Assembly (NCBI GenBank): GCA_012034595.1
Contig: JAAUPE010000050.1
Coordinates: forward strand, 1-44,397
DNA from: Calothrix sp. CSU_2_0
GTDB lineage: Bacteria; Cyanobacteriota; Cyanobacteriia; Cyanobacteriales; Nostocaceae
DNA: 44,397 nucleotides
Direction: 5' to 3'
In this document: positions 1 through 8,032 of the stretch, piece by piece
Layout of the letters: every line of letters begins with the position of its first letter
Position numbering within the stretch: the stretch's first letter is position 1
Position numbers and translations under genes: made by a program
The notes under the pieces: model-generated
Told to the model about the DNA's origin: nothing
Seen by the model: the letters and a program-made list of their open reading frames with translations, nothing else
Database searches by the model: none

Positions 1-92
1 GGTAGGAGGTAGAGGGTAGGAGGCAGAAGGCAGAAGATAGGAGGCAGAAGGCAGAAGGCAGGAGGCAGGAGGAGTTAGAAATCAGGAGTTTT
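1..92. repeat. Heptamer short tandem repeat (GGCAGAA/GGCAGGA type)
   Basis: About a dozen imperfect 7-base units (GGCAGAA, GGCAGGA, GGTAGGA) fill the first 92 bases. Heptamer short tandem repeats of this kind are typical of gene gaps in filamentous cyanobacteria. The element continues past the left edge of the window. Confidence 0.8.
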
Positions 93-240
93 TGCATAAC
101 TTTTCGAGCTTGACAATTAATAACTAAGTTTTGTAAAGTAAAAATAGCTGTATTAAGATATATTTCTTTGCCAGAATCCAGATCAACTTACAGCTTAATG
201 AAATAGTTGTTCGACTACGAAAATTAGTTACTTCTAGGGA

Positions 241-263
241 TTGACAATTGTAACAAATTGTTA
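241..263 (+). promoter_or_regulatory. Possible psbA promoter region with a 13-bp palindrome
   Basis: A perfect TTGACA is at 241-246, followed by the palindrome TAACAAATTGTTA at 251-263, a possible operator. No good -10 hexamer lies at the usual distance, so the start of transcription is not resolved. A second TTGACA is at 110-115. The rest of 93-461 holds no convincing gene. Confidence 0.35.
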
Positions 264-461
264 AATGATTAATTCAATATATGAAAAGAAACCGCCTAAT
301 CGCTTCAGGTGGTCAAATGACATAAGTAAAGCAAATTTAATATATTAGAAATACTAATAATGAGTATGTACTCTTATTGGTCTACTTGCAGTACAGTTAT
401 AACCACAGGTAGATATAACTTACCTGTAAAAAATTCACAAATTATTTGCACTCATAAGAAC

Positions 462-1571
462 ATGACAACAACCTTGCAGCGCGGCTCTGGCTCAAATGCA
501 TGGGGACGCTTTTGTGATTGGATTACCAGCACCGAAAACCGCATATATGTAGGTTGGTTCGGAACGCTGATGATTCCAACTTTGCTTGCAGCAACCACAT
601 GCTTTATCATCGCTTTCATTGCAGCACCTCCTGTTGACATCGATGGTATCCGCGAACCAGTAGCAGGTTCATTGCTCTATGGAAACAACATCATCTCCGG
701 TGCGGTTGTTCCTTCTTCCAATGCGATCGGTCTTCACTTCTACCCCATTTGGGAGGCTGCTTCTCTTGATGAGTGGTTATACAACGGTGGTCCTTACCAA
801 TTGGTAGTTTTCCACTTCCTCATCGGTTGCGCTTGCTACCTCGGTCGTCAGTGGGAATTGTCTTACCGTTTGGGTATGCGTCCTTGGATTTGCGTTGCTT
901 ACTCTGCACCTTTAGCATCAGCAGCCGCAGTATTCTTGGTTTACCCCATCGGTCAAGGTTCGTTCTCCGACGGTATGCCTTTGGGTATCTCTGGAACCTT
1001 TAACTTCATGATTGTGTTTCAAGCTGAACACAACATCTTGATGCATCCTTTCCACATGTTAGGTGTGGCTGGTGTATTTGGTGGTAGCTTGTTCTCCGCA
1101 ATGCATGGTTCGTTGGTGACATCTTCTTTGGTTCGTGAAACCTCCGAGAACGAAAGCCAAAACTACGGCTACAAATTCGGTCAAGAAGAAGAAACCTACA
1201 ACATCGTTGCTGCACACGGTTACTTCGGTCGCTTGATTTTCCAATACGCTTCCTTTAATAACAGTCGTTCTTTGCACTTCTTCTTAGGTGCTTGGCCTGT
1301 TGTTGGTATCTGGTTCACTGCGCTAGGTATCTCGACAATGGCATTCAACCTCAACGGTTTCAACTTTAACCAGTCGGTAATCGATTCACAAGGTCGGGTT
1401 ATCAATACTTGGGCTGATGTAATCAACCGTGCAAACTTGGGTATGGAAGTAATGCACGAGCGCAATGCTCACAACTTCCCTCTAGATTTGGCTGCTGGTA
1501 CAGAAACACCCGTAGCAATTTCTGCTCCTGCGTTGGCGACAGCCACTCCCGTAAGGAGTCTCGCAGCCTAA
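462..1571 (+). CDS. psbA: Photosystem II reaction centre protein D1
   Basis: D1 binds the P680 chlorophylls, pheophytin, the Mn4CaO5 cluster and QB in the thylakoid membrane. The start at 462 (MTTTLQ) is chosen by family alignment. The frame is open back to 360, which would add 34 residues unlike any D1, and neither start has a clear Shine-Dalgarno. The product is 369 residues. All key positions are seen: Tyr161, Asp170, Glu189, His190, His198, His215, Ser264, His272, His332, Glu333, His337, Asp342 and Ala344, the mature C-terminus. Residue 130 is Gln, the low-light D1:1 state. Gly80, Phe158 and Thr286 are standard, so this is not a classical micro-aerobic D1', although the helix around 121-130 ([10 protein letters not shown]) and the 320-332 region resemble that variant group. 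The cleaved tail after Ala344 is 25 residues, longer than the usual 15-16. Confidence 0.97.
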   Translation: MTTTLQRGSGSNAWGRFCDWITSTENRIYVGWFGTLMIPTLLAATTCFIIAFIAAPPVDIDGIREPVAGSLLYGNNIISGAVVPSSNAIGLHFYPIWEAASLDEWLYNGGPYQLVVFHFLIGCACYLGRQWELSYRLGMRPWICVAYSAPLASAAAVFLVYPIGQGSFSDGMPLGISGTFNFMIVFQAEHNILMHPFHMLGVAGVFGGSLFSAMHGSLVTSSLVRETSENESQNYGYKFGQEEETYNIVAAHGYFGRLIFQYASFNNSRSLHFFLGAWPVVGIWFTALGISTMAFNLNGFNFNQSVIDSQGRVINTWADVINRANLGMEVMHERNAHNFPLDLAAGTETPVAISAPALATATPVRSLAA

Positions 1572-1580
1572 AAAGATTGT

Positions 1581-1602
1581 AGAGATGTGCTGTAACACAT
1601 CT
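1581..1602. repeat. GTAGAGATG-type small palindrome
   Basis: GAGATGTG and CACATCTC form an 8-bp stem around a 6-base loop just after psbA. Related GTAGAGACG palindromes occur near 7498-7526 and 13290-13352, so this is a dispersed cyanobacterial hairpin and not the terminator itself. Confidence 0.5.
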
Positions 1603-1624
1603 CCACAGTAAAACCAAACTACGG

Positions 1625-1651
1625 AGCGTCTTCTTCGGAAGGCGCTTTTTA
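1625..1651 (+). terminator. Rho-independent terminator of psbA
   Basis: AGCGTCTTC, loop TTCG, GAAGGCGCT (9-bp stem with one G-T pair), followed at once by a T run. It sits 54 bases after the psbA stop codon. Confidence 0.85.
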
Positions 1652-1758
1652 TTTCTTAGTTTGTATTGTAAAGTTTTTTTAAGTATTTTTCAACTAATTT
1701 TCAAGGTAATTCATTTTACCTTCGCTGTAGGCTATATGGGATTTTGTGAATTATTTTT

Positions 1759-3198
1759 ATGTTGTCAGAATTAACACAAGCTATTAATAATATAAAAGTT
1801 TCCGCAGATTGGGTGGGGATTCGAGCCGTCAAAGAAACATCTTCCCATCGAAACGTCCGCGATCGCATTCCTCAACGTAATGGCAAATCTACTACATTTG
1901 GGGCGATGGTTGAGGTTTTGGTTGATGGTTGTATTGGTTATGCAGCAACAAATTCGCTCCAACAACAAGATTTACAAACCGCAGCCGAAACTGCCTATCA
2001 ACAAGCTTTCTCCGCTAAAGAATGGTCTATATATAAGTTTGCTGCCGCAACTGCACGTCCGAAAGTTGTTGGTGAATACTATTCACCCCATATTAAATCT
2101 TTTGATTCCATCGGTCCGGGTGATATCAATAATGTTCTGATTCATGCTTGTAAAAGTCTTAAAGTTAACGATGCGATCGTGCAAACCGTGGCTGAAATTG
2201 TCACCACCGATCGAGAAACTTGGTTCGTCAGCAGCAACGGCTCGGAAGTGTATCAAAAGTTTATGTTTCTGAGTAGTTACTACAGTGCAACAGCACAAGA
2301 TGGTGGCATCGTCCAACAGCGTACTAGTAAAGGTTGGCACGCACATACATATCAAGGTGGATTGGAATTATTCAGCGATGGAGATTTGTGGCACAACGTA
2401 CAACAAACTGGCGAGCAAGCAGTAGAATTGCTGAGTGCGGAAGAATGCCCCAACACACGCACTAACTTAGTACTTGCCCCCGACCAAATGATGCTGCAAA
2501 TCCATGAAAGTGTCGGACATCCCCTAGAAATTGACAGAATTTTGGGTGATGAGCGTAATTATGCAGGTGGTAGCTTTGTCAAAGTGGGTGATTTTGGTAA
2601 CTTGGTTTACGGTTCAAAGTTAATGAATATCACCTTCGATCCAACCGTTCCCGGTGAAATTGCCAGCTATGGATTTGATGATACAGGGGCTGTGGCGACA
2701 AGGGAATATTTAATTAAAGAAGGTGTGTTAGAGCGCGGTGTGGGTAGCCTAGAAAGTCAAGCCAGGGCAGGTATACCTGGGGTTGCCTGTGCCCGTGCTT
2801 GTTCGTGGAATCGTCCAGCAATTGACCGCATGGCAAACTTAAATTTAGAGCCAGGAGAAGGGACATTTGAGGATGCGATCGCGAATATCGAGCATGGTGT
2901 TTACATGGAGTCTAACCGTTCGTGGTCGATTGATGACCGTCGCTACAAGTTCCAATTTGGTTGTGAATATGCCAAGCTAATCGAAAATGGCAAACTTACC
3001 AAAACTTTACGTAATCCTAATTATCGCGCCACAACACCCGAATTTTGGGGTAGTTTAGTCAAAGTGTGTAATTCTTCGACTTGGGAAATGTATGGTACTC
3101 CTTTCTGCGGGAAAGGTGAACCCAACCAAGCAATCTGGGTTGGACATGGTTCTCCTGTTTGTGTTTTTGCCAATGTTGAAGTATTTGGAGGAAGTTAG
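1759..3198 (+). CDS. tldD: TldD family metalloprotease
   Basis: TldD is the zinc-bearing subunit of the TldD/TldE (PmbA) heterodimer, which degrades unfolded peptides and in other bacteria trims modified peptides and CcdA. The product is 479 residues, normal for the family. The zinc motif HExxxH is seen at residues 249-254 (HESVGH), followed by a Gly-rich strand with the conserved EIASYGFDDTG segment. The start at 1759 follows an AT-rich leader without a strong ribosome site. The partner pmbA lies downstream on the same strand, about 140 bases on, so the two are probably co-transcribed. Substrate specificity cannot be read from sequence. Confidence 0.92.
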   Translation: MLSELTQAINNIKVSADWVGIRAVKETSSHRNVRDRIPQRNGKSTTFGAMVEVLVDGCIGYAATNSLQQQDLQTAAETAYQQAFSAKEWSIYKFAAATARPKVVGEYYSPHIKSFDSIGPGDINNVLIHACKSLKVNDAIVQTVAEIVTTDRETWFVSSNGSEVYQKFMFLSSYYSATAQDGGIVQQRTSKGWHAHTYQGGLELFSDGDLWHNVQQTGEQAVELLSAEECPNTRTNLVLAPDQMMLQIHESVGHPLEIDRILGDERNYAGGSFVKVGDFGNLVYGSKLMNITFDPTVPGEIASYGFDDTGAVATREYLIKEGVLERGVGSLESQARAGIPGVACARACSWNRPAIDRMANLNLEPGEGTFEDAIANIEHGVYMESNRSWSIDDRRYKFQFGCEYAKLIENGKLTKTLRNPNYRATTPEFWGSLVKVCNSSTWEMYGTPFCGKGEPNQAIWVGHGSPVCVFANVEVFGGS

Positions 3199-3330
3199 GA
3201 GTAAGGAGTTAGAAGTTAGGAGTTATAAATATTGATGATTTATGAATCTAATTCCTCAGTTTCTTCTCATTCCTAATTTTAAACTCTCCATTGCCCATTG
3301 CTCAATGCCCATTGCCCATTGCCCAATTTC
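3199..3330. repeat. Two short tandem repeat clusters in the tldD-pmbA gap
   Basis: GTTAGGA-like heptamers occupy about 3199-3226. CCCATTG/CCCAATG heptamers occupy about 3292-3328 and end just before the pmbA start. The second cluster keeps the reading frame open, so an upstream start at 3242 would translate repeat. This argues for the start at 3341. Confidence 0.7.
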
Positions 3331-3340
3331 GACTTTTACC

Positions 3341-4687
3341 ATGAGTACTGAAGAATTATTTAGATTAGAAACTAGCTTCAATAAATTAGTAGAAATGCTG
3401 TTAGTAAAAAAACTAGACAGCGAGCATTTTACTGTTAAATTAAATTGCGAGCGTAGCCAATTTACTCGCTTTAATCATGCCAAAGTTAGACAAACAGGTA
3501 GCGTTGCTGATGGTTCGATACAACTAAGTTTAATGGATAATCAACGCAGTTGCTACCAAGAATTTCCCTTCACCGGTGATGGTGAAATTGACTTTAGAAT
3601 TGCCTATAATGTATTGCAAGAATTACGCGAAGAATTGCCTTTATTGCCACAAGATATTTATTTAGTTTTACCATCAGGAAATAACACTAGTCGAGAAGTT
3701 AATACTGGTAAATTATTAGATATTGATTTAGTGACAAAAACAATTCTTTTACCAGTTGGTAAATTAGATTTTACAGGTATTTATGCTAGTGGAATCGTGA
3801 TTAAAGGATATGCCGATTCTTGCGGTCAAAAACACTGGTTTGTTACTGATACTTTTACGCTTGATTATTCGATTTTCTCACCTGAAGAACAAGCAGTGAA
3901 AGGATTTTTTGCGGGTAGTAAATGGAATAATGAAGCTTATCTAACTAAAATTGAAGATGCGAAAAAGCAATTAGAATTATTAGCTCGTCCAGCGAAAAAA
4001 TTAGAGAGAGGACAATATAAAACCTACTTTGCACCCGCCGCAGTTGCTGATTTATTATCAATGATGTCCTGGAGTGGTGTCAGCGAAGCTGATATCCAAC
4101 AAGGAAATAGTTCATTAGCTCCTTTATGGCGTAATGAAAAACAACTTTCACCCCATTTTAACCTCAAAGAAAACTTTCAACGGGGGTTAGTTCCTCGGTT
4201 TAATGAACTTGGAGAAATGGCAGCACCAGAATTACCTGTTATTGACAAAGGTATTTTAAAAAATACATTAATTAATTCCCGTACAGCCAAAGAATACGGA
4301 AAAATAGCTAATGGTGCAGATGGAAGTGAATCATTGCGATCGCCTGAAATTTGTCCGGGAAATCTCGCTTTTGAGGATATTTTATCTCGCTTGGGGACGG
4401 GGTTATATGTCTCGAATTTGCATTATCTTAACTGGAGTGATTTACCCAATGGTCGCATTACCGGAATGACTAGGTATGCTTGTTTCTGGGTTGAAGATGG
4501 CGAAATAGTTGCACCAATTGAGAATTTACGTTTTGATGAAACTCTTTATCAATTTTGGGGGGATAAATTGATTGATTTAACTAATTTTCAAGAATTTATT
4601 CCTGAAGTTGGAACTTACGAATCACGACATTTGGGAGGCTGTGTGGTTCCTGGTATCTTGGTTGATGATTTTACTTATACTTTGTAA
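3341..4687 (+). CDS. pmbA: TldE/PmbA family metalloprotease partner
   Basis: This is the non-zinc subunit that completes the TldD/E peptidase. The product is 448 residues from ATG 3341 (MSTEELF). Frame-open sequence back to 3242 encodes repeat-derived residues (AHCSMPIAHC) and is not counted. HExxxH is absent, as expected for TldE/PmbA. The family's C-terminal domain is visible in segments such as NTLINSRTAKEYG and SPEICPGN (residues about 325-350). It lies directly after tldD, the arrangement normal in cyanobacteria. Confidence 0.9.
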   Translation: MSTEELFRLETSFNKLVEMLLVKKLDSEHFTVKLNCERSQFTRFNHAKVRQTGSVADGSIQLSLMDNQRSCYQEFPFTGDGEIDFRIAYNVLQELREELPLLPQDIYLVLPSGNNTSREVNTGKLLDIDLVTKTILLPVGKLDFTGIYASGIVIKGYADSCGQKHWFVTDTFTLDYSIFSPEEQAVKGFFAGSKWNNEAYLTKIEDAKKQLELLARPAKKLERGQYKTYFAPAAVADLLSMMSWSGVSEADIQQGNSSLAPLWRNEKQLSPHFNLKENFQRGLVPRFNELGEMAAPELPVIDKGILKNTLINSRTAKEYGKIANGADGSESLRSPEICPGNLAFEDILSRLGTGLYVSNLHYLNWSDLPNGRITGMTRYACFWVEDGEIVAPIENLRFDETLYQFWGDKLIDLTNFQEFIPEVGTYESRHLGGCVVPGILVDDFTYTL

Positions 4688-4699
4688 TGTAAATAATAA

Positions 4700-4806
4700 A
4701 GGGAAAATAAAAAAGGGTAATAAATAAAAGAGGGTAATAAATAAAAGAGGGCAAACAGCCGTTTATTTTGTCATAAATACAAGAGGGCAAACAGCCGTTT
4801 GCCCCT
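4700..4806. repeat. AAATAAAAGAGGG direct repeats with GGGCAAACAGCCGTTTGCCC palindrome
   Basis: Direct repeats of AATAAATAAAAGAGGG are followed by two copies of GGGCAAACAGCCGTTT. The second ends as a perfect palindrome (8-bp arms, AGCC loop) followed by CCTAC. The same palindrome family recurs at 7671-7695 and 27480-27715. It lies between convergent pmbA and the nucleoside hydrolase and may act as a two-way terminator. Confidence 0.7.
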
Positions 4807-4828
4807 ACGTGTTCTGCGAAATCAAAAA

Positions 4829-5764
4829 TTAAAGAGGATTGCTGTGACTTTTCCATTGCTGCAATATGTACGAATAAAACCAATCTTTATCAACTTTATC
4901 CATTGCTAAAATTTTTCGTCCTCCAGGGATAACTTTTGTGCGTCCTTGACTTCTGCCTGTGGCAATAATTTCTGTTTCTATTTCGCGTAATTGAAACGCT
5001 TCGGGATTGCCTAAATAAGAAGTAGCTAAGACATCCCAAGCATAATAATCTTGGGGAATTACCAACGCATAACATTGTCCTGCTAAATCAGAGATGTCAT
5101 ATTGCCTTTGTTTGCCAATTTTCTGCACAAATTCTGGATTGACGGGAACATTATTCGTAATATCCAGCGAACACATAATAATTGCGATCGCACTTTTCCA
5201 AACCCTTGCCACAGAAATGGCATCCCAATAAGCATTCCATTCAGCTGTGCCATCTTGCCCAGGTTCCCAATTTTTCTCGACGTTACCAGGGACATTCAAT
5301 GCACCACCCATCCAAATCAAACGTTCAATTTTAGCTTCGATTTCTGGTGCTTTATCTAACGCATAAGCTAAATTTGTTAATGGTCCTGTCATTAATAATG
5401 TCACGGGTGCGGGTGCTTCTTTTAACACCCTAATCATAAAATCTTGCCCAGGTTCGGCAAGTAAAGGGGTAGAATATGTTTCCCGTTGGTTGAGAATGGG
5501 AAAATTATCGATAACGAAGGAATCCCGACGGTAAAGATTGGGAAATGGATTAATCCCCCGTAGAGTACTTTCAGCAACGGGTATATGAGATTTTCCCATC
5601 AAATCCAAGATTTTCCGGGTAGCGCTAACAGCAGGTTCGATGTAGCAATCCGCAGGGGTGACAATGATACCCAGGGGTTCCACATGTTCCATCGTCATTA
5701 GCAGCATGGTAGCGAGGAAATCATCGACAGCACCATCGTGATCCATTAATACTAGTTGTTTCAT
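4829..5764 (-). CDS. Inosine/uridine-preferring nucleoside hydrolase family protein
   Basis: This family cleaves the N-glycosidic bond of ribonucleosides to give base and ribose. The product is 311 residues. The N-terminal calcium-binding aspartate cluster is present as DHDGAVDD (residues 8-15; family consensus DTDxGxDD). The central TGPLTNLA and WMGGALNVPGN segments are typical, and a late Asp in YYAWDVLA matches the fourth calcium ligand region. His9 replaces the usual Thr. A ribokinase gene lies immediately upstream on the same strand, with only a repeat between, so the pair plausibly frees and phosphorylates ribose. Substrate preference is not resolved. Confidence 0.88.
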   Translation of the reverse strand: MKQLVLMDHDGAVDDFLATMLLMTMEHVEPLGIIVTPADCYIEPAVSATRKILDLMGKSHIPVAESTLRGINPFPNLYRRDSFVIDNFPILNQRETYSTPLLAEPGQDFMIRVLKEAPAPVTLLMTGPLTNLAYALDKAPEIEAKIERLIWMGGALNVPGNVEKNWEPGQDGTAEWNAYWDAISVARVWKSAIAIIMCSLDITNNVPVNPEFVQKIGKQRQYDISDLAGQCYALVIPQDYYAWDVLATSYLGNPEAFQLREIETEIIATGRSQGRTKVIPGGRKILAMDKVDKDWFYSYILQQWKSHSNPL

Positions 5765-5827
5765 AAATCCTAATTCCTAATTCCTAATTCCTAACTCCTA
5801 ATTCCTAATTCCTAATTCCTAATTCCC
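5765..5827. repeat. Heptamer repeat TCCTAAT overlapping the ribokinase 3' end
   Basis: Nine near-perfect copies of the 7-base unit TCCTAAT fill the gap between the two minus-strand genes and run into the ribokinase stop region. The last residues of ribokinase (Gly-Ile-Arg-Asn) are encoded by the repeat. Confidence 0.85.
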
Positions 5828-6741
5828 CTTTCCTTGAGGAACAGATCGAAGGTATATTTATCGGGTAATGAAGGTTGTGCCCCCGATTTTGTCGCTGCGA
5901 TCGCACCTGCTGCTGCTCCCCAAGTGACGCATTCGTGTAAAGGCAAATCAAATGCGATCGCAGCAGCTAATCCACCGCTAAATGCATCCCCCGCAGCCGT
6001 TGTATCAATTGCTTGTACGGGGAATGCAGGTATGAAAAAGCATTCTGTTTCGCTGGCACAATATACCCCTCTGGCTCCAAGTTTAATAATGGCGCATTTC
6101 ACCCCACGCTCTAATAAAATTTCTGCCGCTTTGGCTGCGGATTTCTTATCTTCGACTGGAAAACCGACTAACTGTCTTGCCTCAACTTCATTGGGAGTAA
6201 TTATATCTACTAGGGAGTAAAGTTCATCAGGAACATCTTTTTGTACGGGTGCAGGGTCGAGAATTACTTTGACTCCAGCATGACGTGCAGCTTTTGCAGC
6301 AGCAACTACAGCAGCCATCGGCACTTCAAATTGCAACAGTAAAGCTTTTGCTCCTGGTAACAAACTTGACAATCTATCTACATCTTCCCTATCTATAAGT
6401 CCATTGGCTCCAGGTATGACTATAATTTGATTTTCCCCTGCATCATCTACCGTAATCACTGCGACACCAGAGCTTGCTGTTGCTTCAATTGAGACATTTT
6501 CAGTCCGCACACCCGACGCTTGCAGGCTATCAATCAGTTCGGCTCCAAAGCTATTAGCTCCAACACGTCCGACTATATACGAAGTAATACCTAAACGTGC
6601 GATCGCTACGGCTTGATTTGCACCTTTTCCACCTGGTGCTTTAAAAAAATCACGCCCCAGCAAGGTTTCGCCAGCAACAGGTAATCGCGGTGCTGTTGCA
6701 ACTAAGTCAATATTGATACTGCCGAAGACGATAACTTTCAT
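5812..6741 (-). CDS. rbsK: Ribokinase
   Basis: It phosphorylates D-ribose to ribose 5-phosphate in the cytoplasm (PfkB family). The product is 309 residues, the normal length. The first PfkB signature GGKGANQAVAIARLG is seen near residues 38-52, and the second, DTTAAGDAFSGGLAAA, near 251-266, with the catalytic Asp in AAGD. Conserved NGRV-like and NPAP-like positions appear as DPAPVQ. It lies upstream of the nucleoside hydrolase in the same direction. The C-terminal four residues come from an invading heptamer repeat, which has probably replaced the original end. Confidence 0.93.
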   Translation of the reverse strand: MKVIVFGSINIDLVATAPRLPVAGETLLGRDFFKAPGGKGANQAVAIARLGITSYIVGRVGANSFGAELIDSLQASGVRTENVSIEATASSGVAVITVDDAGENQIIVIPGANGLIDREDVDRLSSLLPGAKALLLQFEVPMAAVVAAAKAARHAGVKVILDPAPVQKDVPDELYSLVDIITPNEVEARQLVGFPVEDKKSAAKAAEILLERGVKCAIIKLGARGVYCASETECFFIPAFPVQAIDTTAAGDAFSGGLAAAIAFDLPLHECVTWGAAAGAIAATKSGAQPSLPDKYTFDLFLKERGIRN

Positions 6742-6809
6742 ATTTATTCGTTTTTGAATTTTAAGAACTGATTTTAAAGTGGTTCGGTGAATATACTACA
6801 GGAGGTTTT

Positions 6810-6887
6810 ATGTATGATTCAAATGAGTCTCAACCCTCATCTCGATCTAAAATGATTGCTGCAATCAGATTCGCGATCGCCACATAG
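6810..6887 (+). CDS. Possible 25-residue small protein with a perfect Shine-Dalgarno
   Basis: ATG at 6810 is preceded by AGGAGG at 6800-6805, the best ribosome site in the neighbourhood. It opens 25 codons (MYDSNESQPSSRSKMIAAIR, then FAIAT) before TAG at 6885. The last codons include a HIP1 octamer. It lies between divergent rbsK and ccbP. No family is recognised. It could instead be a leader peptide or chance. Confidence 0.35.
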   Translation: MYDSNESQPSSRSKMIAAIRFAIAT

Positions 6888-7044
6888 CACTTCCAATTTG
6901 AGAGATTTTATAACATGCCGGTCAATAAGCATAATCTCAACAAAACTAATATTCCAAAGAAATTCCGAATAATAGTTGAGCTTATGGTCTGAAATCGGTA
7001 AGATTTACCTTGATTAAGTCTGATACCGTGCGGGGGGTGTCGTT

Positions 7045-7422
7045 ATGTCGAATATGGAATTAGATGCAAATCGTGAAGAACGGATTAAAAGCGAGATTCT
7101 TGTTGATGCGGAAGACAAGGAAGACCGAGCGATGGGCTGGTACTATTATCTCGATGACTGTCTAAACTTTCCGTTCAATGCAAAATGGGCAAAAAAGGGA
7201 CGTAAAGGAACTGCTCCGGAAAAAGATGTTGAGGTTTTGGGAATGGCAACCGAGGAGGAGTGTTTGCGCGATATGCTTGTTGAGATTGTAGAGGTTGGTG
7301 GTAGCGATGATGATGTTGAGGTGGCAAAGTTAACCGATTTGAAGGTGCTTGATGCTGATAGCGAGACTCAGGAAGCGCTGGATGATTGGTATTACTGGCT
7401 CGCTAGAGGGTATAAGTTCTAG
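7045..7422 (+). CDS. ccbP: CcbP-type calcium-binding protein
   Basis: In Anabaena, CcbP binds calcium and its removal accompanies heterocyst differentiation. The product is 125 residues and acidic. The hallmark segment ERAMGWYYYLDDCLNFPFNA (the Anabaena form is very close) spans about residues 28-47, followed by EVLGMATEEEC and a C-terminal DDWYYWLARGYKF. A GGGGGG run lies about 10 bases before the start and could serve as a ribosome site. The central part is more divergent and more acidic than the Anabaena protein, so it could be a paralogue of CcbP. Calcium binding is inferred from the family only. Confidence 0.8.
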   Translation: MSNMELDANREERIKSEILVDAEDKEDRAMGWYYYLDDCLNFPFNAKWAKKGRKGTAPEKDVEVLGMATEEECLRDMLVEIVEVGGSDDDVEVAKLTDLKVLDADSETQEALDDWYYWLARGYKF

Positions 7423-7442
7423 TTACTTGTATAAAATTTTAT

Positions 7443-7697
7443 TGCAATACTAATTGGGGCAAACTGGTTTGGATGCAATAGACATCTCCGGAAAGATGTA
7501 GAGACGTAGCATTGCTACATCTCTACAAGGATTCTGAGCAATGCATGATTAATTTTCGGAGATATCTAATACAAATTAGGGCAAATTCGTTTGGATGCAA
7601 TACAAATTAGGGCAAATTCGTTTGGATGCAATACAAATTAGGGCAAACTGGTTTGGATGCAATACAAATTAGGGTAAACAGCCGTTTGCCCCTACAG
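7443..7697. repeat. 31-bp tandem repeat ending in a GGGTAAACAGCCGTTTGCCC palindrome
   Basis: Units starting AATACAAATTAGGGCAAA begin at 7568, 7599, 7630 and 7661, a strict 31-base period. A degenerate unit is at 7443-7480. Between them is a GTAGAGACGTAGC...GCTACATCTCTAC hairpin (7498-7526). The last unit runs into the dispersed palindrome at 7671-7695. The gap 7423-8032 contains no convincing ORF; the rest is AT-rich. Confidence 0.85.
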
Positions 7698-7826
7698 TAT
7701 TCTCACTTAATGCCTAAAACATATTCCAAAATGCATTTAACTCAACTGCGAATCGTGATAAATAACTTAAACAGTTTTGGGCAAATATAATTACCTGCAA
7801 TGTTTAAGGGTGCGTGTATATTTTTA

Positions 7827-7865
7827 ACGTGAGTACCGAGATGGATACTCACGTATTTTTATTTT
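7827..7865 (+). terminator. Strong hairpin with T-rich tail, no gene directly upstream
   Basis: ACGTGAGTA and TACTCACGT (perfect 9-bp stem, 10-base loop) are followed by ATTTTTATTTTG. The nearest upstream gene (ccbP) ends about 400 bases earlier, across repeats. The hairpin may end an unseen small RNA or be a relic. Confidence 0.6.
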
Positions 7866-8032
7866 GTTGATGTCACTGCATTTAATAATTGGAAAATGTA
7901 GCAGGAGGAGTTTGCAATTAACATTAAATGATAAATAATACTTGTAGACTAATAGATTACAGTTAGCATATTTTTTAGTAAAATATTGAATTCAAATTTT
8001 GAAAGTATTCAAAGCAGAGAAATCGGGAAGTT

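Noticed and set aside
360-461. Upstream extension of psbA giving a 403-residue protein
   Set aside because: The extra 34 residues resemble no D1; the family start MTTTLQ is at 462.
3242-3340. Upstream extension of pmbA
   Set aside because: It is encoded by CCCATTG tandem repeats; alignment supports the ATG at 3341.
5834-6220. 128-codon plus-strand frame
   Set aside because: It is wholly antisense to ribokinase, whose motifs are clear.
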